A stretch of DNA of 64,000 nt from Exiguobacterium flavidum (GCF_003344535.1 NZ_QPKS01000005.1:168067-232066), one strand, 5' to 3'. Counted from the first letter of the stretch, positions 34,647-44,551 are shown. The notes: generated by a model from the letters alone, not told the origin. Translations and numbers: made by a program.

Positions 34647-35918
34647 TCAATGTTCGTCGAGTTCGAACTGTTCGACGTAATCGGCAAGCTCCATATCTTC
34701 CGGCTGAAGCGCCGCTGCACGTTTGAGAAGTGCTCGTCCTTCTTCTTGCTCCCCTTCCTCGATCAAAAGGAAACCATATTCCTTCAAAAATTGTGGTTCT
34801 TCGGTGAATGCGTCTGCTACTTGTCCATATTTCTCCGTCGCTGCATCATATTCCTCTAATGCGTGATGCGCACGGGCCGCATACCACGTCAGAATAGGTG
34901 CCGTCGCATGCTCCTCGATCGCCGAGATCGTCTCGAGCATCGCCTCGTGATCCTCTTCCTCTGCAAGCAATGCAAGCAACCGCTCGGCCGCGACGAGCGA
35001 TTCCGGGTTGAGGGCGAGCGCATCGCGCAGGGCGTTGACGCTGCCTTCCCGGTCGCCGAGTTTCAGGCGATAGAGCGCCTCCATCGTCCGGAGTTCGTCG
35101 TTGTAGTCATCCCGCTCGATTCCCTGCATGATGACATCAAGCGCTTCCTTCGTCTGTCCGATTTCCGCGTGGCTCTCAGCGAACGGGACATAGGCCGACG
35201 TATAATCGGGATCCTGCTGGATGAGCTGTCTGAAGGCCTCGACTGCCTTTTGATGCTGACCGACACGGTGTGCGGTCATTCCGAGCCCGAACAGCGTATG
35301 CAAATCTGCCCTCTCCTCGACAGCGCGCTCGTATAGCGGGATCGCTTCTTCGAACTCCCCTGTCATAGCCAGCGCTTCGGCGTACAGTGCATCGAACGGA
35401 AGCTCCGCGCGAAGAGCGTCGTTCGAGGCGATCTCTGCGAACAGCGGAACTGCTTGGTCGAACGCACCGAGCGTCATGTAGAGCTCAGCAAGCCCGTACG
35501 TCAGCAGCGGTTCCTCCGGCGCAAGCCGGCGTGCCTGTTCGAGTTTTTGGAGCGCGACTTCGTCGAGCCCTTGGGACTGATAGAGATCAGCGAGCAACAC
35601 GAGCGTCCGGGGACCGTTCTCAGGATCCGTCGCATCGACCTGCTCAAGGACCGAAATCGCTTCCTCCTCCCGGTCGAGGTCGATGTAGCACTCAGCGAGC
35701 AACAGCGCGACTCCGGGATTTCCGGCGTATTCGACGTAGAGCGGGGCGAGGATGTTGACTGCCCTGTCTGATAAACCAAGTTCCGTATACAGGTCAGCTA
35801 CTGCCAAGCGGTCTTCGTCCGTACCTGTCTTTTCGAGCTCCTCAAGCGCCTTCAGCGCCTCTGATGTATGTCCGTGTTCGAGTTCCTCGACGATCTGCTG
35901 CAGCATCTCTTCGTTCAA
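34647..35918 (-). CDS. ypiA: YpiA-like tetratricopeptide repeat protein
   Basis: A 423-residue protein made of roughly ten to twelve TPR units (for example ADLYTELGLSDRAVNILAPL and AELYMTLGAFDQAVPLFAEI), rich in acidic residues and without signal peptide. TPR proteins of this type scaffold protein complexes. I chose TTG at 35918 because GAGGTGAT lies at the right distance; the GTG three codons earlier overlaps that site. Sits between aroA and ypiB, as in B. subtilis. Confidence 0.85.
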   Translation of the reverse strand: MNEEMLQQIVEELEHGHTSEALKALEELEKTGTDEDRLAVADLYTELGLSDRAVNILAPLYVEYAGNPGVALLLAECYIDLDREEEAISVLEQVDATDPENGPRTLVLLADLYQSQGLDEVALQKLEQARRLAPEEPLLTYGLAELYMTLGAFDQAVPLFAEIASNDALRAELPFDALYAEALAMTGEFEEAIPLYERAVEERADLHTLFGLGMTAHRVGQHQKAVEAFRQLIQQDPDYTSAYVPFAESHAEIGQTKEALDVIMQGIERDDYNDELRTMEALYRLKLGDREGSVNALRDALALNPESLVAAERLLALLAEEEDHEAMLETISAIEEHATAPILTWYAARAHHALEEYDAATEKYGQVADAFTEEPQFLKEYGFLLIEEGEQEEGRALLKRAAALQPEDMELADYVEQFELDEH

Positions 35919-35940
35919 GGAAATCACCTCTCCTTCTCAC

Positions 35941-37194
35941 TTATCCGTTCATTCGATTTTTCAATGTCTTTAAGTCATCATAGAACGTCGGGTAGCTAAC
36001 TTCAACCGCCTCTTTATTGGCGACCTCGACACCACCGACGAGCTCACCCGCGATTGCGAGCATCATTGCCAGCCTGTGATCGCCTAGACTGTCCACCTCA
36101 CCGGCATGAAGGTGCGAACCTTTGATTCGCATGCCGTCCGCAGCCGTCTCGATGTCCGCACCAAGCTTTTTCAAGTTCGATGCGACCGAATCGATCCGGT
36201 CCGTCTCCTTGTATCGAAGCTCTTCCGCGTCACGGATGACGGTCTCTCCTTCCGCTTGCGTCGCAAGCAACGCAATGAGCGGAACCTCGTCGATCAAGGA
36301 GGGGATTTGCGCGCCTTCTACGACGACGCCGTGCAAATGTTGCGTCCTCACCGTCACGTCCCCGACTTCTTCGCCCGCGACCTCCCTGCGGTTTGCGATC
36401 TCGATACTCGCCCCCATCTGCCGCAACACTTGCAGGAAACCAGTCCGTGTCGGATTGAGCAAAACGTTTTTCGTCGTGATCTCACTGTCAGGGACGAGCA
36501 GGGCAGCCGTCCAGAAAAAGGCGGCCGACGACGGGTCACCCGGGATCTCGACATCCGTCGCCCGCAGCTTCGCAGGACCATGCACCGTCAACTCCCGTCC
36601 TTCATCCGTATCGAGCACCTCGACGGCTATGCCGTAACGCGGAAGCATCCGTTCCGTATGGTCGCGTGACAGTTCCGGCTCGATGACAGTCGTCTTTCCT
36701 GTTGCTTTGAGTCCGGCGAGAAGGATCGCGCTCTTCACCTGTGCGCTTGCGACCGGGAGTCGATAAACGACGCCTTTCAACTCATTCCCTCTTACCACGA
36801 CCGGCGCCCGGTCTCCTTCGATGTCAGCTCCCATCTTTTTCAGCGGGATGCGGACACGATCCATCGGACGATTCCTCAGCGAGTCGTCACCATCGAGTCT
36901 GAACTCGCCTTCGCGTCCGGCGAGCAGGCCGAGCAGGAGCCGCATCGTCGTCCCGGAATTACCGCAATCGATCGAGCCCGAACGGACATCGTCGACTCCA
37001 GTGATTTTCAGCACCCCGTCTTCGAGCTCGACATCTGCGCCGAGCGCCTTTATCGCCTCGATCGAGGCACGGCAATCCGCGCCACTGAGGAAGTTCGTCA
37101 CACGGGACGTTCCTTCGGCAAGTCCTGAGAAAAGGATGGCCCGATGTGTCATCGATTTATCTCCAGGTACATGTACTGATCCTCTCAACCCCAT
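35941..37194 (-). CDS. aroA: 3-phosphoshikimate 1-carboxyvinyltransferase (EPSP synthase)
   Basis: A 417-residue EPSP synthase. Motifs VPGDKSMTHRA near the start, GNSGTTMRLLLG near residue 90 and a RDAEELRYKETDR segment near 330 are typical. It transfers enolpyruvate from PEP to shikimate-3-phosphate. The ATG at 37194 follows GAGGTG and overlaps the aroB end by 10 bases. Confidence 0.95.
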   Translation of the reverse strand: MGLRGSVHVPGDKSMTHRAILFSGLAEGTSRVTNFLSGADCRASIEAIKALGADVELEDGVLKITGVDDVRSGSIDCGNSGTTMRLLLGLLAGREGEFRLDGDDSLRNRPMDRVRIPLKKMGADIEGDRAPVVVRGNELKGVVYRLPVASAQVKSAILLAGLKATGKTTVIEPELSRDHTERMLPRYGIAVEVLDTDEGRELTVHGPAKLRATDVEIPGDPSSAAFFWTAALLVPDSEITTKNVLLNPTRTGFLQVLRQMGASIEIANRREVAGEEVGDVTVRTQHLHGVVVEGAQIPSLIDEVPLIALLATQAEGETVIRDAEELRYKETDRIDSVASNLKKLGADIETAADGMRIKGSHLHAGEVDSLGDHRLAMMLAIAGELVGGVEVANKEAVEVSYPTFYDDLKTLKNRMNG

Positions 37195-38240
37195 CGTAAA
37201 CACCTCACAGTAGATTCAAATGCACGTCTAAGTTCCTCGTCCGTCACGCGCACGAGGGCGAAGCCTCCGCGGTCGACGACGAAGCGTATACCGTTCTTCT
37301 GTTTCTTATCATTGCCCATCAGCCGGGCATACTCATCAAACGGCAAAAGTTCAGGTATTTCTCCACCTAGCCTCTTGTAGAGCGACGCGATACGTCCGGC
37401 TCCCTCGTCATCACGCTCGAGCATCTTGGCGAACACGAGGCCGATTCCGACTGCCTCGCCATGCGTCAATCCGCTCGATGCGTACTCGACGGCATGCCCG
37501 AAAGTATGCCCGTAGTTGAGGAAGGCGCGTATCGAAGTCTCCCGCTCATCCTGCTCTACGATCCGTCGCTTCACTTCGATGCCGCGCACGAGCCACTTCT
37601 CATAGTCGAGCGACTTGACGCCTTCTAAATTTAGAGCGATCAGCTCTTCTGCGAACTTCGGCTCGTACAAGAAGCCATGCTTCAGCAACTCGAAAAAACC
37701 GCTGCGCCATTCCCGGTCAGGCAGCGTGCTGAGCAATCCGGTCGAATAGAGGACCGCGACCGGCTGATGGAATGCGCCGATCAAATTTTTCCCCTCCGGA
37801 AGATTGAGACCGACCTTCCCTCCGACACTCGAATCGTGGGCGAGCAACGTCGTCGGCAATTGAACGAACGGAATACCGCGCATGAACGTCGCGGCCACGA
37901 AGCCGGCCAAATCCCCGATCATGCCGCCACCGAACGCAAGCACCACCGACTGGCGCGTCACCTGGTTCGAAAGTCCTTCCGAGACGAGCCGCTCGTAAAC
38001 ATCGAGACGTTTGCTCCGCTCGCCGGGCGGGACCTTGCTCAGAACGATGCGGCGCCCGGGGAACTGCTTGTCGATGCTCGTCCTTAACGCTGCTCCGTGC
38101 AGGGCATCGACCGTATCGTCCGTGATCACCCAAAGGGTGTCCGCCCGTTCGATTTCATGAACTTCACTGAGTCTCATCGTTGCATCCTGCTCGACCCAAA
38201 TCGGATACGGCTTGCTTGCCCGTACGTCGATGCGTGTCAA
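37185..38240 (-). CDS. aroB: 3-dehydroquinate synthase
   Basis: A 351-residue NAD- and zinc-dependent enzyme converting DAHP to dehydroquinate. Motifs GGGMIGDLAGFVAATFMRGI, PTTLLAHDSSVGGK and the metal-binding NYGHTFGHAVEY are present. The start is TTG after AGGAGGTG, overlapping the aroC stop as TTGA. Confidence 0.95.
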   Translation of the reverse strand: MTRIDVRASKPYPIWVEQDATMRLSEVHEIERADTLWVITDDTVDALHGAALRTSIDKQFPGRRIVLSKVPPGERSKRLDVYERLVSEGLSNQVTRQSVVLAFGGGMIGDLAGFVAATFMRGIPFVQLPTTLLAHDSSVGGKVGLNLPEGKNLIGAFHQPVAVLYSTGLLSTLPDREWRSGFFELLKHGFLYEPKFAEELIALNLEGVKSLDYEKWLVRGIEVKRRIVEQDERETSIRAFLNYGHTFGHAVEYASSGLTHGEAVGIGLVFAKMLERDDEGAGRIASLYKRLGGEIPELLPFDEYARLMGNDKKQKNGIRFVVDRGGFALVRVTDEELRRAFESTVRCLRWG

Positions 38241-39385
38241 AACAGATGCACCTCCTGCCGGTATGTAGCGACGGACTCCTTCAAGCGATCCATCGTCGAT
38301 GTCCCGAACATCTCGAGAATTGCTGCCGACAGCTCGATCGCGACGACCGCCTCCAAGACGACGGACGCGGCAGGAACGGCACAGGCATCACTCCGCTCGA
38401 CTTGTGCAGTGAAAGCCTCATGCGTCGTGATATCGACGGACTGAAGCGGTTTATAAAGGGTCGGGATCGGTTTCATCGCTGCTTGGATGACGATCGGCAT
38501 CCCGGTCGACATTCCGCCTTCGATGCCGCCGAGATTGTTCGTCCGTCTCGTATAGCCGTCCTCATATAAAATCTCATCCTGGACGGTGCTGCCCCTTCTC
38601 CGGGCAAGCTCGAATCCGTCACCGAATCCGACCGCCTTCATCGCATTGACGCTGAGGACCGCACGGCCGATCCGGCTGTCGAGTTTCAAGTCGTTCTGGG
38701 TGAATGATCCGATGCCGGGCATCATTCCTTCAGCGATGATTTCAATTTCTCCTCCGAGCGTGTCCCCTTCCGCTTTCGCACGGTCGATTTCTTCCATCAT
38801 CCGCTTAGCCGCATCGGGGTCCGCACACCGGACAGGGGACGCTTCGACTTCTTCGGGTACTATAGCAAGATCTGCGCGGGCATCGATTCCGCCGATCGAA
38901 CGGACGTGAGAATGGACCTCGACACCGAGTTCACCGAGAAGTTGCTTCGCGACCGCACCTACGGCGACGCGAGCAGCGGTTTCCCGGGCAGAAGAACGTT
39001 CAAGTACATCCCGCAGATCGCGATGTGCGAACTTCAGGCCGCCGACGAGGTCTGCGTGACCCGGTCGCGGCCTTGTCAATGTCCGCGGGCGTTCAAGCGG
39101 TTCCGTGAGCGGCTCGGACTGCATCACACCTTTCCAGTGTGTGTGGTCCTTGTTCTCAATCCAGATGCTCACAGGTGAGCCCGTCGTATACCCGTGACGC
39201 ACCCCGCCCGTGAATTCGATCCGGTCCTGCTCGATCTGCATGCGACGTCCTCGCCCGTAACCGCCTTGTCTTCTTGCCATTTCACGGTCGAGTGCCTCGA
39301 AATCGAGGACGAGCCCGGCAGGCATGCCGTCGAGAATGACGCTCAACCCTTTCCCGTGGGATTCCCCTGCAGTCAAATAACGCAT
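38237..39385 (-). CDS. aroC: Chorismate synthase
   Basis: A 382-residue FMN-dependent enzyme making chorismate. The N-terminal TAGESHGKGLSVILDGMPAGL, the GYGRGRRMQ segment and the RSSARETAARVA stretch are family signatures. It supplies chorismate to menaquinone synthesis (menG, hepS, hepT nearby) and aromatic amino acids. First of the aroC-aroB-aroA group after cheR. Confidence 0.95.
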   Translation of the reverse strand: MRYLTAGESHGKGLSVILDGMPAGLVLDFEALDREMARRQGGYGRGRRMQIEQDRIEFTGGVRHGYTTGSPVSIWIENKDHTHWKGVMQSEPLTEPLERPRTLTRPRPGHADLVGGLKFAHRDLRDVLERSSARETAARVAVGAVAKQLLGELGVEVHSHVRSIGGIDARADLAIVPEEVEASPVRCADPDAAKRMMEEIDRAKAEGDTLGGEIEIIAEGMMPGIGSFTQNDLKLDSRIGRAVLSVNAMKAVGFGDGFELARRRGSTVQDEILYEDGYTRRTNNLGGIEGGMSTGMPIVIQAAMKPIPTLYKPLQSVDITTHEAFTAQVERSDACAVPAASVVLEAVVAIELSAAILEMFGTSTMDRLKESVATYRQEVHLF

Positions 39386-39412
39386 GATTGCTCACCCTCC
39401 TCATCAATTACA

Positions 39413-40186
39413 TCAGATTTTTTCGTAAAAGAAGCTCTGCTTCAACCGCAGTCCGAACCGCTCCGGCTGGAAGATCTGCTCCGTCCCGCCGACGAACAGG
39501 ATGCCGCCCGGTTTGAGCGCGTCTACGAACGAGCGGTAGACATGCGCCTTCGCCTCTTCCGTGAAATAGATCAGGACGTTGCGGCAGATGATCAAATCGA
39601 ATCCAGTCTCATATCGGTCAGCGAGCAGGTTATGCTTTCCGAAACGCACGAGTCGCTTGACGTCCGGTGAGATCTCGAACTGCTGATCCCGTTCCGTGAA
39701 ATATTTCCGTTTCCGCTCCTCGATGACCTCGTTCAGCGCAGAAGGGCCATAGACGCCCCGCTTCGCCTTCTCAAGGACGATATCGTCGAGGTCGGTCGCA
39801 AGGATCGTAAAGTCCTTTTCCTCGAATTGCTCGTTCATCAGCATGGCAAGTGAATACGGCTCCTCACCGGTCGAACATGCCGCGCTCCATGCACGGATTC
39901 GCCCATGTGCCCGCGAAGCGAGCACCGGCAGGATATCCTGCTCCAGCTGTTGCCACCGGATCGGGTTGCGGAAGAACTCACTGACGTTGATCGTCATCCG
40001 GTCGAGGAATTCATCATACAGGGCCGCACTCGACTCCATCGCCTGCATGTATGCATTGAAATTGTCGTATCCCTTCTTGTCACGAAGAGCCGTCAGGCGA
40101 CGCTTCATCTGGGCTTCTTTGTATTGCCCGAGATTGATGCCCGACTTTTTATAGAATCGTTGAATGAATAGTTCGTAATCTTGCAT
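39413..40186 (-). CDS. cheR: Chemotaxis protein methyltransferase CheR
   Basis: A 257-residue methyltransferase that methylates glutamates on chemoreceptors. The N-terminal all-alpha domain is followed by the SAM site AWSAACSTGEEPYSLAML and the DLIICRNVLIYFTEEA motif. The start MQDYELFIQRFY follows GAGGTGG closely. A receptor gene is in the same window (60104-61798). As in B. subtilis it is separate from the main che operon. Confidence 0.94.
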   Translation of the reverse strand: MQDYELFIQRFYKKSGINLGQYKEAQMKRRLTALRDKKGYDNFNAYMQAMESSAALYDEFLDRMTINVSEFFRNPIRWQQLEQDILPVLASRAHGRIRAWSAACSTGEEPYSLAMLMNEQFEEKDFTILATDLDDIVLEKAKRGVYGPSALNEVIEERKRKYFTERDQQFEISPDVKRLVRFGKHNLLADRYETGFDLIICRNVLIYFTEEAKAHVYRSFVDALKPGGILFVGGTEQIFQPERFGLRLKQSFFYEKI

Positions 40187-40291
40187 AATCCACCTCACAA
40201 AGTCCTCTCACAAACACAATCAGGACCGATTGGTCGGTCCATCCCGTCTATCTCTCTTATAGTAGCACAATTGATTTTTTTTACGAAACAC

Positions 40292-40324
40292 AAAGGCAGC
40301 CGGGCATAATGCCCGGCTGCCTTT
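40292..40324 (-). terminator. Terminator of ndk
   Basis: AAAGGCAGCCGGGCA pairs perfectly with TGCCCGGCTGCCTTT around a three-base loop, five bases past the ndk stop; the following T run is short. Confidence 0.75.
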
Positions 40325-40328
40325 CCCC

Positions 40329-40742
40329 TTATGCGTTGACCGTTTGTTTGAACCAAAGACCGAGCTCACGTTCCGCGCTCTCTACGCTGTCCGAACCGTG
40401 GATAACGTTCTCGCTCATCGTGTTCGCGAAATCGCCTCGGATCGTCCCCGGTTGAGCTTCAGTCGGCTTCGTCTTCCCGATCATGAGACGCGAGACGCTG
40501 ACGACGTCCTCTCCCTCGACACGAAGCGCGACGACAGGACCTGAAGTCAAGAATGTGACCAGTTCCCCGAAGAATGGCTTCTCAGCATGCTCCTCATAAT
40601 GCGCTTTCGCGAGTTCTTCCGTGACGTTCATCATCTTCATCTCACGGATGACGAACCCCTTACGTTCGATGCGGCTGATGATTTCCCCGACCAAGCCACG
40701 TTTTACGCCATCTGGTTTTACCATTAAGAAAGTTTGTTCCAT
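40329..40742 (-). CDS. ndk: Nucleoside diphosphate kinase
   Basis: A 137-residue kinase balancing NTP pools. The active-site histidine lies in [15 protein letters not shown]; the N-terminus [19 protein letters not shown] is typical. Somewhat shorter than the usual 148 residues. GGGGGA precedes an ATGATG pair; I use the second. Confidence 0.94.
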   Translation of the reverse strand: MEQTFLMVKPDGVKRGLVGEIISRIERKGFVIREMKMMNVTEELAKAHYEEHAEKPFFGELVTFLTSGPVVALRVEGEDVVSVSRLMIGKTKPTEAQPGTIRGDFANTMSENVIHGSDSVESAERELGLWFKQTVNA

Positions 40743-40827
40743 CATACGTTCCCCCTATGATTCTATCTTAGAAAAGCGCTTACATAGGTAGTTTACCTGT
40801 TTATGGAACATCTAGCAACCCTATCCG

Positions 40828-41790
40828 TCAGCCTTTGCGGCGACCGACGTAACGCGCCACTTCCTCGAGGGATCGTCTCGCGCTCGTCCGCGGAAGTACG
40901 CCCAGCCGCCCGACTGCCCGACGGATGTATTTATCGACCGTCCGCTGGGTCCGTGTGAGGGCATCCGTCCCGTGGAGGAGGTCAAGCAACGGAGCGATCT
41001 CATCATGGGACGGCATGGAGCGGATCGTCAAGAGACGATCGAAGAACTCCCCGTCCTCAGAAGCATAGAAGACAGGCAACGTCTTATGACCGTGCCTGAG
41101 GTCCTCCGCGACCGGCTTGCCGAGCTCTGTCCGTTTCGCTGTGAAATCGAGCAGGTCGTCGGCAATTTGAAACGCCAGTCCGATGTCTCGGCCGAACAGT
41201 CGTAACGCCCGTGTATCTTCAGGCGAACAGTTCGCGACGAGCGCACCGAGGTGACAGCTCGCTTCGATCAGGATCGCGGTCTTGCGTTCGATCCGCTTCA
41301 AGTAGCGCTTGACGGATTGTTCCCAGTCATACTGATCGAAGATTTGTTCAATCTCGCCCTCGCAGATTTCCTGAAGCGTATGGACCATCACCTGGACGAG
41401 ATCCTGACGACCGATTTCACCGATCAGTTTAATCGCCTCGCCGAACAGATAGTTTCCGGAGTAAAGGGCGACTTCCTCGTCAAAACGCTGCATGACGGTC
41501 GGCTTGCCGCGCCTTAGCTCCGCGTCGTCGATGACGTCGTCGTGAACGAGTGACGCCATATGGATCAGTTCGAGACTCGCTGCGACGCGAATCAAGTCAG
41601 CACGCTCTGCCCGTCCGAACTTCGAGGCGAGCAGGACGAAAGCAGGCCTTATCCTTTTGCCGCCAGCTTCAAGCAGCTGTTTTCCGGCTGCGTCGATCGA
41701 AACATCAGCCGACCCGATGTGATCTTTCAGGAAGTCGTCAATCAGCGAAACTTCTTTCGTGACGTCACGGTAAATGGAATGGAGCGACAT
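40828..41790 (-). CDS. hepT: Heptaprenyl diphosphate synthase component II
   Basis: A 320-residue catalytic subunit of the polyprenyl synthase family. The first aspartate-rich motif is DDVIDDAELRRG and the second DDLLDF; both bind Mg and the allylic diphosphate. With HepS it builds the C35 side chain of menaquinone-7. The start is 2 bases after the menG stop. Confidence 0.94.
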   Translation of the reverse strand: MSLHSIYRDVTKEVSLIDDFLKDHIGSADVSIDAAGKQLLEAGGKRIRPAFVLLASKFGRAERADLIRVAASLELIHMASLVHDDVIDDAELRRGKPTVMQRFDEEVALYSGNYLFGEAIKLIGEIGRQDLVQVMVHTLQEICEGEIEQIFDQYDWEQSVKRYLKRIERKTAILIEASCHLGALVANCSPEDTRALRLFGRDIGLAFQIADDLLDFTAKRTELGKPVAEDLRHGHKTLPVFYASEDGEFFDRLLTIRSMPSHDEIAPLLDLLHGTDALTRTQRTVDKYIRRAVGRLGVLPRTSARRSLEEVARYVGRRKG

Positions 41791-41791
41791 G

Positions 41792-42499
41792 TCACCACTT
41801 CTTCCCGAGGTGCATCGCTGCCGCCCCGCCGGCGAACGATTTGATTTCGACTTGCATGAACCCGGCTCTCTCGAACAGCTCCTTCAGCGCGACACGGTCA
41901 AGGAAGACGTTCGTCGATTCCTGGAGCCAATTGTATTCCTCGAACGATTTTGCGAGCAGACGGCCGACTTGAGGCATCACCTTCCCGAAATAGAACGAAT
42001 AGGCTTCGCGGAACAAAGGGACGGTTGGCTGGCTCGTTTCGAGGCAGACGACCGTACCTCCTGGTTTCAACACGCGGTACATCTCCTGGATGACCTGATA
42101 GTAGTCCGGTACGTTCCGCAGTCCGAATCCAATCGTCACGAAATCGAACGAGTGATCCCCAAAAGGCAGCTCCATCGCATTTCCATGGACGAGCTCGATA
42201 TTCTTATGTCCGAGCGAATCGACCTTCTTTTGGCCGACCGCAAGCATGTTCTCCGAAAAATCGAGGCCTTTGACGACGCCTGTCGGACCAGCAGCCTCCG
42301 CCAGTTGGATCGTCCAGTCCGCCGTCCCGCAACAAAGGTCAAGACACTTCGCGCCTTCGAACACCTGCATCTTGCGCATCGTCTCACGGCGCCACCATTT
42401 GTGGAGCCTGAAGCTGATGACGGAGTTCATCTGGTCGTAGTTGTTCGATATGGATTGAAACACCTCGTATACTTTCTTTTCCTTCTCTTGAGTCTGCAC
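41792..42499 (-). CDS. menG: Demethylmenaquinone methyltransferase
   Basis: A 235-residue UbiE/MenG SAM methyltransferase for the last step of menaquinone synthesis. The SAM motif is [10 protein letters not shown], with [11 protein letters not shown] and [15 protein letters not shown] following. I chose the GTG at 42499 ([14 protein letters not shown]) because AAGGGTGA lies five bases upstream; the GTG three codons before overlaps that site. Confidence 0.94.
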   Translation of the reverse strand: MQTQEKEKKVYEVFQSISNNYDQMNSVISFRLHKWWRRETMRKMQVFEGAKCLDLCCGTADWTIQLAEAAGPTGVVKGLDFSENMLAVGQKKVDSLGHKNIELVHGNAMELPFGDHSFDFVTIGFGLRNVPDYYQVIQEMYRVLKPGGTVVCLETSQPTVPLFREAYSFYFGKVMPQVGRLLAKSFEEYNWLQESTNVFLDRVALKELFERAGFMQVEIKSFAGGAAAMHLGKKW

Positions 42500-42521
42500 G
42501 CAGTTCACCCTTTCGCTTCTG

Positions 42522-43100
42522 TTACGCTACCGCCATCTCTGCTAGATGAGAGAGCAACAGTTCTCTTGTCTCTTGACTGAGCTCATTCGCCTTGTACCTG
42601 ATCAGCTTCTGGCCTTCTTCCGTCAGCCAATCGTTTCCGCTGATCATCGAAAGACCCTGGATGACGCCGAATTCGGCGGTCAGCCACAGCAACGCATGCT
42701 CCTCGACCGAGGAATAGCGTGCCTCATGAAGCGCACACTTTGCTTCGTTGACGCGCTGGACTGTTTTCCCGAGCGAGACGAGCACCCCTTCACCGACCTT
42801 TGACAGTTCAGCGAAGAAATAGCTCGAGTACAGATCCCCTGCCAAAACGAGCAATTGTCTTTCGCGAGAGCCAGGTCGTGTCGCGCCGATCCGCTCATGC
42901 AACACGAGTGCAGTCATCGCATGATGGACACCCCGTACGAGGGAATGCCAATTCATATCCTCACATATGGCGACATCGACCAACCAACTGATTTCTTCCC
43001 GGCTGATAGAAGGGAATGCCACATGATGAGCCAGTCGCTTGGATTTTTTCATGTCGATTTCTTCGATGAGTTTTGTCACAAGCAGCTCTTTTTGTTCCAT
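42522..43100 (-). CDS. hepS: Heptaprenyl diphosphate synthase component I
   Basis: A 192-residue HepS/HEPPP synthase component 1. It is the small non-catalytic partner of HepT and supplies part of the product-length determining surface. The [19 protein letters not shown] segment and [18 protein letters not shown] match the family. First gene of hepS-menG-hepT, with GGGGGG upstream. Confidence 0.9.
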   Translation of the reverse strand: MEQKELLVTKLIEEIDMKKSKRLAHHVAFPSISREEISWLVDVAICEDMNWHSLVRGVHHAMTALVLHERIGATRPGSRERQLLVLAGDLYSSYFFAELSKVGEGVLVSLGKTVQRVNEAKCALHEARYSSVEEHALLWLTAEFGVIQGLSMISGNDWLTEEGQKLIRYKANELSQETRELLLSHLAEMAVA

Positions 43101-43124
43101 GCTTTTACCCCCCGATCTCCAGTG

Positions 43125-43138
43125 CCATCACATGATGG
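43125..43138. promoter_or_regulatory. Inverted repeat in the hepS leader
   Basis: CCATCA and TGATGG separated by two bases, about 25 bases before the hepS start. It could be a small operator or RNA hairpin close to the ribosome-binding site. TATATT on the minus strand slightly upstream is a possible -10 box. Confidence 0.3.
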
Positions 43139-43206
43139 ACGTTCTTCTTTTTTAATATACCATAATCCGCCCGCATTCATGCCCGCGGATGTACACAAAT
43201 CACAAG

Positions 43207-43240
43207 CAAAAAAAAGCCGTCCGAGGAATTCCTCGGACGA
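43207..43240 (-). terminator. Terminator of hbs
   Basis: On the minus strand CGTCCGAGG / CCTCGGACG around AATT is followed by a run of eight Ts. Confidence 0.92.
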
Positions 43241-43253
43241 CTATGTAGCAGGA

Positions 43254-43526
43254 TTATTTTACGGCATCCTTAAGCGCCTTACCAGGTTTGAACGCTGGTA
43301 CTTTGCTTGCTGGGATTTCGATGTCTTCTTTCGTACGTGGGTTGCGACCTTTACGGGCTGCACGTTCACGGACTTCGAAGTTTCCGAAACCAATCAATTG
43401 GACCTTTTCGCCAGACTGAAGTGTTTCAGTGATTGACTCGAATGTAGATTCGACTACTTTCGTCACATCTTTCTTCGTAAGACCTGACTTTTCGACAACT
43501 GCTTGAATGAGTTCAGTTTTGTTCAT
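43254..43526 (-). CDS. hbs: DNA-binding protein HU
   Basis: A 90-residue HU protein. [20 protein letters not shown] forms the dimerising helices, and the beta-arm region contains [18 protein letters not shown]. It compacts and bends the nucleoid. GGGAGGGGGTG gives a strong ribosome-binding site, as expected for an abundant protein. Confidence 0.97.
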   Translation of the reverse strand: MNKTELIQAVVEKSGLTKKDVTKVVESTFESITETLQSGEKVQLIGFGNFEVRERAARKGRNPRTKEDIEIPASKVPAFKPGKALKDAVK

Positions 43527-43561
43527 TACTTTCACCCCCTCCCAACGCGTCTTCGAGGCTA

Positions 43562-43590
43562 ATCATACCGTATAAACGTTGCTATTACAA
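43562..43590 (-). promoter_or_regulatory. Sigma-A promoter of hbs
   Basis: On the minus strand TTGTAA, 17 bases, TATGAT, 36 bases before the hbs start. Confidence 0.7.
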
Positions 43591-43610
43591 CATTTTCTGC
43601 TGAAATGCGA

Positions 43611-44345
43611 TTAATTTTCTGATTGTTCTTTCGATTCCTCGGAAAACATAGGTTCGCCTTTTTCATCAATCGTGTACGCTTGAGAATACGCGGGGACGAA
43701 TGGCTCGTCTTTATAGAGCAGATAACGAATATCCTCACCAGGTTTCAGCTTTTCGTCCGTATTCTTCAGCGCTTTCTCGAACTCAGGCATGTAGTTGATG
43801 AAGAGTTGGCCTTGCCCGTCGACGTACACGTCCAGCATCTCGTCTGAATAAGGGCTTGCTACTTGCGGCTTCTTCTTCAAAAACAGCTTCTCATGATCGA
43901 GGGTGAACTGATTCTTTCCGATCGAACCCTTGAATGGGTACTTTTCGTGTTTCTTCCGGTAACTGTCGATTCGGACTTGCAGCTTTTGAAGCTCCTCTGC
44001 GACAAGCAGGTCCATCAACTTGACCGTCGGCTTCGTTTCGACGTCGACGAGCAAGTAGATGAAAGTCCCTCCCCCTTCGAAGCTGTTCGACGGCGGATCT
44101 GACATGTAGCGGGGAATCAAGCGGCCGAGATCGACAGGATACCTTTCCATCAACGGCGTGGCTGCATCCTTCGTCTTGATCGGCAATACGCCGGAATCCT
44201 TTTTGAATGCATCGACCGCATCTTGGACCGTCCGGAGCTGTTCCGGGTACGGGACGCGGTTCGAAGGTTTCTCGCTGTCGGGGAACATACATCCGGACAA
44301 CAGGAGAACAGGGACGATCAATAACGCAACAAACAGTTTCTTCAT
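43611..44345 (-). CDS. yphF: YphF-like lipoprotein
   Basis: A 244-residue lipoprotein; the lipobox LLSGC ends at Cys19 after a hydrophobic signal. The mature part is charged, has no known catalytic motif and ends with an acidic tail. Family and place next to yphE and gpsA match B. subtilis yphF. The start overlaps the yphE stop as ATGA. Function unknown. Confidence 0.82.
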   Translation of the reverse strand: MKKLFVALLIVPVLLLSGCMFPDSEKPSNRVPYPEQLRTVQDAVDAFKKDSGVLPIKTKDAATPLMERYPVDLGRLIPRYMSDPPSNSFEGGGTFIYLLVDVETKPTVKLMDLLVAEELQKLQVRIDSYRKKHEKYPFKGSIGKNQFTLDHEKLFLKKKPQVASPYSDEMLDVYVDGQGQLFINYMPEFEKALKNTDEKLKPGEDIRYLLYKDEPFVPAYSQAYTIDEKGEPMFSEESKEQSEN

Positions 44346-44551
44346 GGCGTCGCGCCTCCGCTAGGACCGGCCATCACGATGAACACCATGATGATGGACG
44401 CGACGATGAAACAGAGAAAGGCGACGAGCGATACGATGCCGGCAAAGACGCCTTTCAATTTCGTGCGGCTGATCGTTACGAGCAGCACGCTGATCGCGAA
44501 GAGGCCGATGCCTCCGAACGATATCCACATTTTCATCAATGCAGGACTCAA
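44342..44551 (-). CDS. yphE: YphE-like DUF2768 membrane protein
   Basis: A 69-residue protein with two transmembrane helices, matching DUF2768. I prefer the TTG at 44551 (giving MSPALMKMWISFGG, the usual family start) because GGGGTGGG lies just upstream; the GTG three codons earlier overlaps it. Function unknown. Confidence 0.8.
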   Translation of the reverse strand: MSPALMKMWISFGGIGLFAISVLLVTISRTKLKGVFAGIVSLVAFLCFIVASIIMVFIVMAGPSGGATP

